Shown one piece after another: positions 50,512 to 59,409 of a stretch of DNA of 64,000 nucleotides. The notes under the pieces were generated by a model. It saw only the letters and a program-made list of their open reading frames with translations. It did no database searches and was not told where the DNA came from. Positions within the stretch are counted from its first letter, which is position 1; each line of letters starts with the position of its first letter. The DNA comes from Planctomycetota bacterium (GTDB lineage: Bacteria > Planctomycetota > UBA1135 > GCA-002686595): NCBI GenBank assembly GCA_029250885.1, contig JAQXEK010000010.1, forward strand, positions 62,001 through 126,000, in the 5' to 3' direction. The position numbers and the translations under genes are program-made.

Positions 50512-51870
50512 CTAGACCGGCGTCCAACCAAGTTCGCGAAGCAGGGCGATCACGTGGCGATACTCGGCCTCGATGCCGCGGATCGTGGCCGTGATCCTAT
50601 CCGAGGGTTCCCGCCCCGCGCTGTCCTTGTACAGGGTGGGCAGGGCCCAAGTATAGGTCTCGATCTCCACGTGCAGCTCAGGGACTCCCCAGGCGTCGGG
50701 GTTAGCGGTCACACGGGTCAAGAGGTCGTCGGCAAAGGAGCGCGTCGTGCCCAGTCCGGCGGTTGTATCGAGGTCCACGGGCACATGGAAGTGACAGCGC
50801 CACTCGTCGCAGTCCAACCACTGTTGCCAGGCCTCACCGCCCACGTCTCGCAGCGCTTTGAGCTCTGGCAGGTCGCCGGCGAAGCGCAGCTCACCCGCCC
50901 CATCGCGCCCGGTGGTCTGGTGCAGGTAGACGGCCTCGTCAAGCCCAAGCAGCGAGTCGACGCCGTCGGGATTCTCGCTGGGCTTCTCCAGACTGAGCGC
51001 ACTGGAGAACTGCACCTTGGCCAGGGGGCGGCCGGAGGTTGGCCCTCTGCCATTGGCCTCGGTTGCCATTCCCAAGGCGCGCTCCAATGCGGCGCCCGGA
51101 TGCTCGAACTCAACGGCGGCGTGACATGTGTCTAGACACACGCCTAGCACCTCGTCCGCACCCTTGGACTGTCCCAGCTCGCTCCAGATCTCGCTGAGCT
51201 CACGGGTGTCCCCCGCCAGAGAGCGCGGCTCGGGTTCTAAGCCTAGCTTGACGGGTGTACGCGCGCTGCTGCCCAGACGACCTAGGCCGTTCGCAATAGC
51301 TTGTAGGCTTGCGATGCAACGGGTGCGAAAGTCCGCGATGAGGGTGTCGGCTTTCTCTCCGGCGGCGTCGCCAACGACGGTGGCGCGGTGCCCCCCGGTG
51401 TGGGTGCTAATTGACAGGTGCCTTGGAACGGCGGCGTTGCGCCAGTTTTGCGTCTCGGCAATGGAGAGCCCGAACTCGGCGACGGCGCGCGTGTAGAAGC
51501 CGCGCTCGGGATTTGTCCAGTCCGGTTCGAAGACGCCGCGTTTGAGGCCGGCCTGATGGAAGCCGCCGAAGGGAAAGGCGTTAAAGGTGAAGGCGTCAAG
51601 GCCCTCTTCCGTCAGGAACTCCCGCAGCTCAGACGCAGCGAACGGGTCCGCCTCGAGGGCAAAGGCAGCGGCCGCTGGCAACCAGAGGCCGACGCCAAAT
51701 CCGTCGCCGTACTCGCCTCCCGGAACCAGGTCGCGAAGGGCGTCCCGCAGGGGCAGGCTCACCTGGGCGAGGCCCGCCTGCACGCCGGCGGGATCCTCCG
51801 CAGGCCACAGGTTCATACAAGTCGCTAGCCGCAAGCTGCGACCGGGATGGGCGGGATGGCGAAACAGCAT
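50512..51870 (-). CDS. eboE: EboE-like metabolite-traffic protein (TIM-barrel)
   Basis: 452 residues. The N-terminus matches the EboE pattern: LRLATCMNLWPAEDPAG, GVGLWLPAAAA and FTFNAFPFGGFHQAGLKRGVFEPDW, resembling sugar-phosphate isomerase-like TIM barrels. Conserved acidic and histidine positions are seen in ISTHTGGHRATV, LGLEPEPRSLAGDTRE, VCLDTCHAAVEFEH and FHVPVDL. EboE proteins belong to the Ebo cluster but here the gene sits about 24 kb from eboA-eboB, downstream of a Trm112 gene by 14 nt. The biochemical function is unknown. Next minus-strand feature downstream is tRNA-Glu. Confidence 0.85.
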   Translation of the reverse strand: MLFRHPAHPGRSLRLATCMNLWPAEDPAGVQAGLAQVSLPLRDALRDLVPGGEYGDGFGVGLWLPAAAAFALEADPFAASELREFLTEEGLDAFTFNAFPFGGFHQAGLKRGVFEPDWTNPERGFYTRAVAEFGLSIAETQNWRNAAVPRHLSISTHTGGHRATVVGDAAGEKADTLIADFRTRCIASLQAIANGLGRLGSSARTPVKLGLEPEPRSLAGDTRELSEIWSELGQSKGADEVLGVCLDTCHAAVEFEHPGAALERALGMATEANGRGPTSGRPLAKVQFSSALSLEKPSENPDGVDSLLGLDEAVYLHQTTGRDGAGELRFAGDLPELKALRDVGGEAWQQWLDCDEWRCHFHVPVDLDTTAGLGTTRSFADDLLTRVTANPDAWGVPELHVEIETYTWALPTLYKDSAGREPSDRITATIRGIEAEYRHVIALLRELGWTPV

Positions 51871-51884
51871 GACGTGTGTGCCAG

Positions 51885-52130
51885 CTAGATCGGGATACCG
51901 GCCTGGATCAGCAAGACGGGGATCGACTCTCGGATTGGGTAGACGATCTTGCCGTCTTCCCGGACCAGGCCGCCATCGACCGCTTCGGTCACTGGCTCAC
52001 CCCCCACATTCGTCATCTTGCCCGCGCCAATGTTAGCGTTCAGCACCTTGACCGTGGCCTCGTCTGCAAGAGAGAGGGGCTGGTGGGTTTCGGGGCAGGC
52101 GAGGATCTCAAGTAGTTCCTTATCAATCAC
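51885..52130 (-). CDS. Trm112-family small protein
   Basis: 81 residues with the DUF343/Trm112 fold: LLEILACPETHQPLSL at the N-terminus and KIVYPIRESIPVLL at the C-terminus. In eukaryotes and archaea Trm112 activates methyltransferases; bacterial members sit near various operons, often of unknown partners. Only one cysteine of the usual CxxC knuckle is present (CPET), so zinc binding may be lost. It lies 14 nt upstream of eboE, a pairing worth testing. Confidence 0.82.
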   Translation of the reverse strand: MIDKELLEILACPETHQPLSLADEATVKVLNANIGAGKMTNVGGEPVTEAVDGGLVREDGKIVYPIRESIPVLLIQAGIPI

Positions 52131-52287
52131 GGAGGGTCTTAGAGGCTAGGGTCAAAGGGGTGCGCCTAGAGCGCTCGCTGGAAGGATGCACTCTACCAAG
52201 GCCTCCGGTGCTCGCCCTGTGACAAATACTGTAGAAGTGCCCTGGTGCCCGAAACTCAGGGCCTCGTGCTGGGTATCCTGTGAGCCT

Positions 52288-53406
52288 ATGATGTTGCTCC
52301 CGACCCTACTCTTGCTCGCCCTGCCCGCCACACCTCCGGCTATTGCCCCAGCGGTGATCCGCCCCCAAGAGAGCCTAGATGCGGGGCAGGCGCTGAACCT
52401 CAAGGGCAGCTTTCCACCGGGTGCCATCGGCGATCTATTCGGGGATCTTACGGCGGACGCGGGCCTGCAGGTTACGCTGCCCGGCAGGGCCGAAAGACCC
52501 TGGCCCCGCTGGGCGGACACCGAAGCCTGGAGCCAGTCGACACCCTGGGATGCCTGGGTGGCCGACGTGCAACTCCTGTCGAGCAAAAACAAGCTGGCTG
52601 CGAGTCAAGCCCACCGCAGGCTTGCGATCCTCGCCCACAGCCAGAACCGCCCCGAGGATACCTGGGCCCATGTCCAACAGCTTTCCAAAGGAGACGCTGC
52701 TTCGCTGCTGCCCCTTCTCGTAGCCGGCATGGACAGCACCCAGCCCCCCGACCTTATCGAGCCCATCTTGCCGCCGGTGCCATCCTATGACCTGTCCACC
52801 TGGACCGAGCTGCCGCCCTTGCGCGAGTACCGATTGGAGGGCCTGCGCATCGGCGAGACGACCTTCACTCTAGCCGTGCAGGTTCCTGCCGAGGGCGTCG
52901 AGGTGCGGTTCGTGCACGAGTCCGGGCCAGCCCTAGACCTGCGCGTTCGCATTCCCGCGCCTATGGATCGCACCAAGCGCATCGAATACGTGGACTGGAC
53001 CCGGATGGAGACCGACGAGGGCGTCAATCCGATCCACAACATCACCCTGGTCCCCGGCTCCGACGATCTGGTGCTCTGGGCCCGTTGCATGCGCCGGCGA
53101 CTTCCCTGGCCGAAGGTCCAGGCGGCCTCAGCCTTTCCCAAGGACCGCAACATCGAGCTTCGCACGATAGCCTCAGACCCCGAGCTTCCGCGCCTAGAGG
53201 CCTTCACTGAAGCCGCAGCCAAGCTGCTGGGAGTCTCGGTGAAGACGTCGACAACAGCGGTGATTCACGGCTCCAAGTCGGGCCCCACGCCTCTGCGTAT
53301 CGACCTTGCACCGGGCGAGTTTCAGGGCCCCAAGTTCGCCTCGATCATCTCCCAGATCGCATCCCAGAGCGCCCCTAAACCCGTCCTCGCCGGGCCCGGT
53401 AAATAG
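52288..53406 (+). CDS. Unknown secreted protein
   Basis: 372 residues from ATG 52288 with a signal peptide (MMLLPTLLLLALPATPPAIA). The in-frame upstream extension to 52186 is not supported. The mature protein has a helical half and a beta-rich region (EVRFVHESGPALDLRVRIPAP), with no domain I recognise. It is divergent from the Trm112-eboE unit and precedes pepP. Function unknown. Confidence 0.72.
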   Translation: MMLLPTLLLLALPATPPAIAPAVIRPQESLDAGQALNLKGSFPPGAIGDLFGDLTADAGLQVTLPGRAERPWPRWADTEAWSQSTPWDAWVADVQLLSSKNKLAASQAHRRLAILAHSQNRPEDTWAHVQQLSKGDAASLLPLLVAGMDSTQPPDLIEPILPPVPSYDLSTWTELPPLREYRLEGLRIGETTFTLAVQVPAEGVEVRFVHESGPALDLRVRIPAPMDRTKRIEYVDWTRMETDEGVNPIHNITLVPGSDDLVLWARCMRRRLPWPKVQAASAFPKDRNIELRTIASDPELPRLEAFTEAAAKLLGVSVKTSTTAVIHGSKSGPTPLRIDLAPGEFQGPKFASIISQIASQSAPKPVLAGPGK

Positions 53407-53602
53407 CCGCAAACCGCCTCAAATTCGCTAGTTCCGTGGGACGAGCGTTCAGCGGAAATCCGTCTCAGTTTTGTACTTTGCCCCTAGGCCCGCCTGTCCA
53501 AGGCGCCCGAAGAGCGGTAGAGTCTGTTCACTCCAAAACAAGCCCCAAGAAGCTCGTTCCCTGGTCCTAATACCCGCCTCCCGACACGTTCCTCCATCGA
53601 CC

Positions 53603-54931
53603 ATGTATTCCGAACACCGCGAGACCTTCCTGGAAGTCCTAGCCGAGCGCGACGCTGCCTCCATCGTCTTCTCTGGTACGCACCAGACCCGCAACAACGA
53701 CTGCGACTACCGCTTCCGCCCCGACAGCGACTTCGTATACGTGACGGGTTTCAATGAACCCGAATGCGCACTGGTACTGCTTCCCCACGGCAAAGGTACC
53801 GAGGAGAGCCCCCGCACGATTCTGTTCTTGCGCGAGCGCGATCCTCTGATGGAGACCTGGAACGGGAGGCGCCTTGGCATCGACCGAGCGCCAGAGGCCC
53901 TGGGCGTTGACCTGGCCCTGCCCATCGGCGATCTGTGGGACTGCCTTACAGACCTGCTGATCGGCTACAGCACAATCATCGCCCCTACGGGGCTCGACGA
54001 AGCCCGGGACCGGAAGCTCCTGGACGTCCTGTCCAGCCTGCGCAATAAGGTGCGCGGCGGGACCCGTGCGCCGGCTTCGATTGAACATCCCCGGGACACC
54101 CTGCACGAGCTGCGCCTCTACAAGAACCAAAACGAGGTCGACCTGATCGCGAAGGCAAATTCGATCACCCTGCAGGCCCACCACGCTGCCATGGCCTTGG
54201 CCGCGGATGGGCGCAACGAGTGCGAACTCGACGGCGAGATCGTGGGCACGTTTATTAAAAGCGGTGGCACGGGCGAGTCCTACAACAACATTGTCGCATC
54301 GGGCAACAACGGCACGATCCTGCACTATGGCGAGAACAACCAGGTTATGCACGACGGTCAGATGGTGCTGATCGACGCGGGCTGTGAGTGGAAGTACTAC
54401 GCATCAGACGTGACGCGTACATTCCCCGTCAGCGGCAAGTTCACTGAGCCCCAGCGCGCGATCTACCAGCTCGTGCTCGATGCCATGATGGCATCGATCG
54501 ACGAGGTCCGCCCCGGCGTGCCCTTTAACGTGTTTCACGACACCGCAACCCGGGTCCTAGCCCAGGGTCTAATTGACCTTGGCATCGTGTCGGGCACCCT
54601 CGAAGAGGTCCTAGAGAACCGGGACTTCGCTAAGTACACAATCCACAAGACGGGCCACTGGCTAGGGCTGGACGTCCACGACATGGGTAGCTACGCAGGC
54701 AACGAAGGCCCGCGCGCCTTTGAGCCTGGAATGATCACGACGGTCGAGCCGGGCCTGTACTTTACGGAAGACGACGTAGACATCGACCCTAAGTGGCGCG
54801 GCATCGCCGTCCGCATCGAAGACAACATCCTGGTCACCACCGACGGCAACCGCAACCTCTCGGAAGGTATCGCCAAGACCATCGAAGATGTCGAGTCCGT
54901 GTGCGCAGGCCACACCGCCGCCTGCGTCTAG
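53603..54931 (+). CDS. pepP: Xaa-Pro aminopeptidase
   Basis: 442 residues from ATG 53603 (upstream in-frame sequence looks non-coding). M24B metallopeptidase that removes N-terminal residues before proline. The N-terminal domain (FRPDSDFVYVTGFNEPECALVL) is followed by the pita-bread domain with metal ligands in LIDAGCEWKYYASDVTRTFP (Asp pair), HKTGHWLGLDVHDMG (His) and MITTVEPGLYF with the later GIAVRIEDNILVT (Glu pair). Followed by a shared terminator with tRNA-Lys. Cytoplasmic. Confidence 0.93.
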   Translation: MYSEHRETFLEVLAERDAASIVFSGTHQTRNNDCDYRFRPDSDFVYVTGFNEPECALVLLPHGKGTEESPRTILFLRERDPLMETWNGRRLGIDRAPEALGVDLALPIGDLWDCLTDLLIGYSTIIAPTGLDEARDRKLLDVLSSLRNKVRGGTRAPASIEHPRDTLHELRLYKNQNEVDLIAKANSITLQAHHAAMALAADGRNECELDGEIVGTFIKSGGTGESYNNIVASGNNGTILHYGENNQVMHDGQMVLIDAGCEWKYYASDVTRTFPVSGKFTEPQRAIYQLVLDAMMASIDEVRPGVPFNVFHDTATRVLAQGLIDLGIVSGTLEEVLENRDFAKYTIHKTGHWLGLDVHDMGSYAGNEGPRAFEPGMITTVEPGLYFTEDDVDIDPKWRGIAVRIEDNILVTTDGNRNLSEGIAKTIEDVESVCAGHTAACV

Positions 54932-54962
54932 CCCACACCGTCTAGGGTCTGGGTCAAAAGAA

Positions 54963-54998
54963 GAAGCCCCCGCGGTCCAGATGGACTGCGGGGGCTTC
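54963..54998. terminator. Hairpin between pepP and tRNA-Lys
   Basis: A long stem (GAAGCCCCCGC with its complement, continued by GTCCA/TGGAC) with a 2-nt loop lies 31 nt after pepP and 8 nt beyond the CCA end of the convergent tRNA-Lys. It can end both transcripts. Confidence 0.82.
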
Positions 54999-55006
54999 AT
55001 GCAAGA

Positions 55007-55082
<76 letters not shown>

Positions 55083-55127
55083 ACCTTGTTTTGATGTTCT
55101 ATCTGCGTCGCTTCCAAGGGAGCGATG

Positions 55128-55155
55128 CCCCCAAGTTGTCGCGACCACTTGGGGG
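55128..55155. other. Hairpin upstream of tRNA-Lys
   Basis: A perfect 9-bp stem (CCCCCAAGT/ACTTGGGGG) with a 10-nt loop lies between the frr terminator and tRNA-Lys. It may be a second stop for frr read-through or an RNA processing site. No U-run. Confidence 0.5.
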
Positions 55156-55302
55156 CGGAAACTATAGCGTTTAGATGCCCCGCCGAGAAGCGGCGACCAA
55201 GTTCTACGACACAAAAATGTGCGAAGGGCAAAAAAAAATCGCTCGCGCCCAGTGCTTGTCCACGGGCTTCGCACCCCGTGCTCCGATCAAGAGCCCAATG
55301 CA

Positions 55303-55342
55303 AAGCGGGCTGACTCGGGACATGCTCGAGCCAACCCGCTTC
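55303..55342 (-). terminator. Terminator of the rpsB-tsf-pyrH-frr operon
   Basis: On the minus strand a stem AAGCGGG/CCCGCTT extends with partly paired TGGCTCG/CGAGTCA and ends in CTTT, 43 nt after the frr stop. It is the likely operon terminator. Confidence 0.7.
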
Positions 55343-55385
55343 GCCCTAGTCCAAAGGTAGGCCTTAGGGCAGACTGCCTAGGCGA

Positions 55386-55943
55386 TTAGACCTCGAGCAG
55401 CTCCTTGCTCTTGGCTGCGAAGATCGTGTCGATCTTGCCTTCGTATTCCTTGAGGGTCGACTGGATCTCGTCGTGAAGGTCGTGGTTCTCGTCCTCGGTC
55501 AGGTTGCCTTCTTTCTTCTCGGCGTCGGCCATCTTGTTCGCATCGCGGCGGCCGTTGCGCAGGGTCACTCGGGTGTCCTCGCAGACCTCCTTGACCTTAG
55601 AGGCCAGCTTCTTGCGCTGATCGCCCGAGAGCGCGGGCAGCTCGAGACGCAGCATCTTGCCGTCGTCCTGGGGAGCCGAACCGAGGTCAGCCTTGGCGAT
55701 GGCGCGCCCCATCTCCTTAAGAATGCTAGCCTCGAAGGGCTTGATGAGGATCTGGCGTGCCTCGGGAATCGAGATCGCAGCTAGCTGACTGATCGGTGTC
55801 ATGGTGCCGTAGTAATCTACGCGGATGTTCTCCACGAGGGCTGCCGATGCGCGACCAGTGCGAATGCCCTGGAGCTGCTGCTTAAGATGGTCGAGAGCTT
55901 TGTCGAAACGCTCTTTGGTTTCGTTGAGGATGGAGGTCTTCAT
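55386..55943 (-). CDS. frr: Ribosome recycling factor
   Basis: 185 residues, the normal length. Splits post-termination ribosomes together with EF-G. Family features are LQGIRTGRASAALVENIRVDYYG, a central ISIPEARQILIKPFE, and the helical C-terminal region NEDENHDLHDEIQ-like (EGNLTEDENHDLHDEIQSTL). It is the last gene of the conserved rpsB-tsf-pyrH-frr order, 48 nt after pyrH. Confidence 0.97.
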   Translation of the reverse strand: MKTSILNETKERFDKALDHLKQQLQGIRTGRASAALVENIRVDYYGTMTPISQLAAISIPEARQILIKPFEASILKEMGRAIAKADLGSAPQDDGKMLRLELPALSGDQRKKLASKVKEVCEDTRVTLRNGRRDANKMADAEKKEGNLTEDENHDLHDEIQSTLKEYEGKIDTIFAAKSKELLEV

Positions 55944-55991
55944 GATAATGGGTTCCGAGTTCGGCGGCCGGCTGCCGCTAGTGAGTTGCGC

Positions 55992-56699
55992 TTAGTTGAT
56001 CCGTGTGCCAAGGGACTCACCCTTAACAACGCGGCCGATATTGCCTTCGGTAAAGAGGTCGAAGACGATCACGGGCAGATCGTTTTCCATGCAAAGGGTG
56101 ATCGCGGTCGAATCCATGACGGCGAGGCGCTTGCTCAGCACCTCCATGTACGTCAGGGCTTCGATGCGAGTAGCCGTGGGGTCCTTCTTTGGGTCGGCCG
56201 TGTAGACACCGTCGACCTTAGTTGCCTTCATTAGGACCTCGCAGCCGAGCTCCGTGGCGCGCAGGGCCGCAGCTGTGTCCGTCGTGAAGAATGGGTTGCC
56301 AGTTCCCGCGGCCAAGATGACCACTCGGCCCTTGCGCAGGTGCCGAAGGGCACGGCGCCGAACGAAAGGCTCGGCGGCGGCGCGCACATCGAAGGCAGTC
56401 ATCACGCGGCTCTGGACCCCCATGTTCTCTACAGCATCCTGCAAGGCCAGGGCATTGATCACGGTCCCCAACATCCCCATGTAGTCGGCGCTTGCGCGGC
56501 TCGATCCCATGCCGGAGAACTCCGCTCCGCGCAAGATGTTGCCACCGCCACAGACGACGGCAACCTGGACACCTTGCTGGGCGATTTCAGCCACCTGCTT
56601 GGCGATCTTATTGACGGCGCCCGGGTCGATCCCGTGGCCAGAGTCTGGATGCCCGAGGGCCTCGCCGGAGAGCTTGAGCAGGATGCGGTTGTAGGACAT
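55992..56699 (-). CDS. pyrH: UMP kinase
   Basis: 235 residues from ATG 56699; the in-frame upstream sequence lacks similarity. Amino-acid-kinase fold that phosphorylates UMP to UDP. Motifs [11 protein letters not shown] (ATP site), [13 protein letters not shown] (UMP site), [17 protein letters not shown] and [15 protein letters not shown] are present. Bacterial hexameric PyrH is GTP-activated and UTP-inhibited as a family property. Third in the rpsB-tsf-pyrH-frr order. Confidence 0.97.
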   Translation of the reverse strand: MSYNRILLKLSGEALGHPDSGHGIDPGAVNKIAKQVAEIAQQGVQVAVVCGGGNILRGAEFSGMGSSRASADYMGMLGTVINALALQDAVENMGVQSRVMTAFDVRAAAEPFVRRRALRHLRKGRVVILAAGTGNPFFTTDTAAALRATELGCEVLMKATKVDGVYTADPKKDPTATRIEALTYMEVLSKRLAVMDSTAITLCMENDLPVIVFDLFTEGNIGRVVKGESLGTRIN

Positions 56700-56716
56700 G
56701 GGCGGGATTGTAAATG

Positions 56717-56763
56717 GAAGCGACCCGAGACTCCCGCATCTTGTGGGAGTCCCGGGCCGCTTC
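56717..56763 (-). terminator. Attenuator-like hairpin between tsf and pyrH
   Basis: The tsf-pyrH gap is 81 nt and contains a long stem (AAGCG, CCCG and GACTCCC arms with their complements, two bulges). No U-run follows, so it could be a partial terminator or RNA-processing signal that lowers pyrH-frr levels relative to tsf. It shares the GACTCCC-type core with the hairpin in the rpsB-tsf gap. Confidence 0.6.
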
Positions 56764-56780
56764 ACGCCATTTTTAGTGAT

Positions 56781-57626
56781 TTAGGCGATATCGAAGCGAG
56801 CAAAAGCCTCGATGGAAGCCCCTTCGCCAAGCTGTGACTTGAGCTGCTTGGTCACCGTGCTCTTGTCGTCCTTCACCCAGGGCTGCTCGGGCAGAACCAC
56901 TTCGCCGTAGAACTTACTCATCATGCCGTCGACAATCTTCTCTTGCATGGCCTCGGGCTTGTCCTTGACCTTCTCAGAGAAGACCGCGCGCTCGCGGGTC
57001 ACCTCGTCGGCGCTGACCTCATCGCGGGTCATGTAGGGCGGGTTGTGGAAGCCAATGTGGATGCAGAGGTCACGGCCAAAGGCTTCGGACTTCTCGACGC
57101 CAGCGTCCGTGGACACATTGACGAGGGCACCCATCTTGTCGTTGTGGTGGATGTAGCTGTCGATGCGACCGGCGTCATTCGAGTAGCGCTGAAGGCGCGT
57201 CACCTTGATGTTCTCACCAAGCTTGCCGATGACCTGCTTGACGTACTCTTCGACCGTAGCCTCTTCGCCGGCCCAAGCCTGGGCGTAGAATGCCTCGGTG
57301 TCGGCGGGGTTGTTCTCGGCAACGTGCTTGGCGAGTCCCGTCAGCATAGCCTCGAAGTCATCGGTGCGCGCAACGAAGTCCGTCTCGCAGGAGACAGCGA
57401 TGAGTGCGCCCAACTTGTTGTCGTCGGAGATCCAAGCGAAGACACGGCCTTCGGAGGTCTCGCGTTCGGATTTCTTTGCAGCGGTCTTGAGACCCTGTGC
57501 GCGCAGGTGGTCCTTGGCCGCTTGGACGTCACCGTCGCATGCGGAAAGGGCCTTCTTGCAGTCCATCATGGCGGCGCCGGTTTCCGTGCGCAGCTCACGA
57601 ACCATGGAAGCTGTGATCGTTGCCAT
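56781..57626 (-). CDS. tsf: Elongation factor Ts
   Basis: 281 residues, close to the typical length. Guanine-nucleotide exchange factor for EF-Tu. The N-terminal signature RELRTETGAAMMDCKKAL is complete, followed by LIAVSCETDFVART and the late GRDLCIHIGFHNPPYM and VSADEVTRERAVFSEK. The C-terminus ends in a conserved-type region with a GASIEAFARF tail. Second in the rpsB-tsf-pyrH-frr order. Confidence 0.97.
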   Translation of the reverse strand: MATITASMVRELRTETGAAMMDCKKALSACDGDVQAAKDHLRAQGLKTAAKKSERETSEGRVFAWISDDNKLGALIAVSCETDFVARTDDFEAMLTGLAKHVAENNPADTEAFYAQAWAGEEATVEEYVKQVIGKLGENIKVTRLQRYSNDAGRIDSYIHHNDKMGALVNVSTDAGVEKSEAFGRDLCIHIGFHNPPYMTRDEVSADEVTRERAVFSEKVKDKPEAMQEKIVDGMMSKFYGEVVLPEQPWVKDDKSTVTKQLKSQLGEGASIEAFARFDIA

Positions 57627-57736
57627 CAGATTCAGTTGGGGTTGGGGGCTAGCGCCCCTGGAGTTTCAGTGATTGAGTTGCCGGGCTCGCCTGGAGACCG
57701 GGGTGATTGGTTTGAGGCCTTGGCCTCTTTGGAAAG

Positions 57737-57769
57737 GAGAGTCCCTGCCGCCAAGCGACAGGGACTCCC
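57737..57769 (-). terminator. Attenuator-like hairpin between rpsB and tsf
   Basis: A stem of GAGTCCCTG and its complement, continued by a CG pair around CCAAG with small bulges, lies in the 186-nt gap between rpsB and tsf. It lacks a U-run. Such a site would reduce but not abolish read-through from rpsB into tsf. Confidence 0.55.
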
Positions 57770-57812
57770 CCTCCGTGTTGTAGGCCTAGGGCCTTCAGTG
57801 CGTCCCTAAAAG

Positions 57813-58745
57813 CTAGGAAGCGGGGGCGTCGGTGGACGCGGGAGCTTCCGCGGCGGGTGCCGTGGGAGCGGGAGCTTCCTCGGTAGCCTCATCGGCAGCA
57901 GCGGCCACGGGGACCTCCTCAGCGCCGGCTTTAGCAGCGGGAGCGGCTTCGGGAAGCGACTCGCCCTGGCCAGGCAGCTTGTTGCCACGGGTCGGACGGA
58001 CGTCGTCGCTGACACCACCTTCCCTACGCTCGGCAGACTCCGTCGCAAGGTTGCGGTCGCGGGCAGAGGCGGCACCTTCTTCCACGGCTTCGATTAGGTA
58101 CTCGATCAAGAGGCGGACACTCTTCAGAGAGTCGTCGTTACCGGGGATGACGATGTCGACGGAGTCGGGATCGCAGTCGGTGTCGAGCAGACCGATGACG
58201 GGCACGCCCATCTTGCGCGCTTCGCGCACGGCGTTGTACTCGCGGCCAGGGTCCACGACGACCATCGCACCGGGCATGCCACCCATTTCGCGAATGCCGC
58301 CAAGGTTGCGGGTGATCTTGCGCTTCTCGCGACGAAGGGAGGCCTGCTCCTTCTTGCTGAGGGTCGCGAGCTGGCCGGTCTCTTCGCGTTTCTCAAGCTC
58401 TTCAAGGCGCTTCAGTCGGCTTCGGATCACGGAGTAGTTCGTCAGGGAGCCACCGATCCAACGCTCGACGACGACGGGCATGCCCGTGCGTTCGCCAGCC
58501 TCGAGAACGACACCCTTGATCTGACGCTTCGTACCCACGAAGAGGATCTGGTTGCCTTCCGAGGCGAGGCGCTGCAGGAAGTTGCGCGCGCGGAGAAGAC
58601 CGCGGACGGTCTGGCGGATGTCGATGACGTGAATAGCGCTGCGGCGTCCATGGATGTAAGGAGCCATTTTCGGATTCCACCGCGAAACGCGGCATCCGAA
58701 GTGCACACCCGATTGGATGAGCTGCTTGGGGTCAATTTGGTTCAT
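57813..58745 (-). CDS. rpsB: Ribosomal protein S2 with low-complexity C-terminal extension
   Basis: 310 residues from ATG 58745. The core 240 residues are standard S2 (GVHFGCRVSRWNPKMAPYIHGRRSAIHVIDI, EAGERTGMPVVVERWIGGSLTNY, VVVDPGREYNAVREARKMGVPVIGLLDTDCDPDSVDIVIPGNDDSL). The last 70 residues are an Ala/Pro/Glu-rich extension (APAAKAGAEEVPVAAAADE, APAPTAPAAEAPA) not found in most bacterial S2. First gene of the rpsB-tsf-pyrH-frr order, with a long leader upstream. Confidence 0.96.
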   Translation of the reverse strand: MNQIDPKQLIQSGVHFGCRVSRWNPKMAPYIHGRRSAIHVIDIRQTVRGLLRARNFLQRLASEGNQILFVGTKRQIKGVVLEAGERTGMPVVVERWIGGSLTNYSVIRSRLKRLEELEKREETGQLATLSKKEQASLRREKRKITRNLGGIREMGGMPGAMVVVDPGREYNAVREARKMGVPVIGLLDTDCDPDSVDIVIPGNDDSLKSVRLLIEYLIEAVEEGAASARDRNLATESAERREGGVSDDVRPTRGNKLPGQGESLPEAAPAAKAGAEEVPVAAAADEATEEAPAPTAPAAEAPASTDAPAS

Positions 58746-59409
58746 TCTTATGAAGTGAAGGACGTGCGAAGTGCGCGTCGATTTCGAGGGGTTGCCTTGG
58801 ATGGGAAAGGGCCAAATGACCCAAATCACCCCCACCGAGGGCACACGCCATTAGGCGCGACTGGACCGGGTCTTGGTTGCTCGCAACCAGTCGCCAGGCC
58901 GATCCTCAAAAGCAAAACCTGTGGCCAAGGGGCCCTGTAGATCGTGTTTCGAGGCGAAAGAGTGTAGCGATCCGCCCCCAGAAGTCAATCGCTCCTAATC
59001 CCTTATAAGAGGATTAGTTTGACCCGCCGATCTATGGCCTAGAAGCCCACAGGCCGGTGATTGTTCCAAAAGACTGCAAGTTTGCGTGGGGAGCTTGGCC
59101 TGATTCGACGTAGATAGCCGTCGAGAGACCATGCCTGCAGACCTGCCACAGCACCCTAGGCCTTCTTACAGCCGGCCCCGCCACCATGCGGTCGGCCCCA
59201 AACAAATCGAGCAAAACCACCAAGGATCTAACCAAAGCGTCCCCAAAAGGGACCTTTCCGAACTCGAAGTTTGTGAAAGCCGTCTGCCCGTAGCCATCAA
59301 GGCGAGGGCGGGGTATCCTAATTGCGGATTCCTATCGCATATTTTCGCATCGCCTGAGCTCGCATCCCGGGTTTATGGCACCTAGTGTCTCGGGGATCCC
59401 GTCCTGCTT
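58746..59409. other. Intergenic region upstream of rpsB and diguanylate cyclase
   Basis: 664 bp between divergent genes. No gene was recognised; short frames on both strands look random. It must hold the rpsB operon promoter and possible S2-autoregulatory leader. A 7-bp hairpin (CTAATCC/GGATTAG, 9-nt loop) at 58995-59017 is followed on the plus strand by TTT. On the minus strand its loop reads TATAAG, a possible -10 element, but no matching -35 was seen. Confidence 0.45.
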
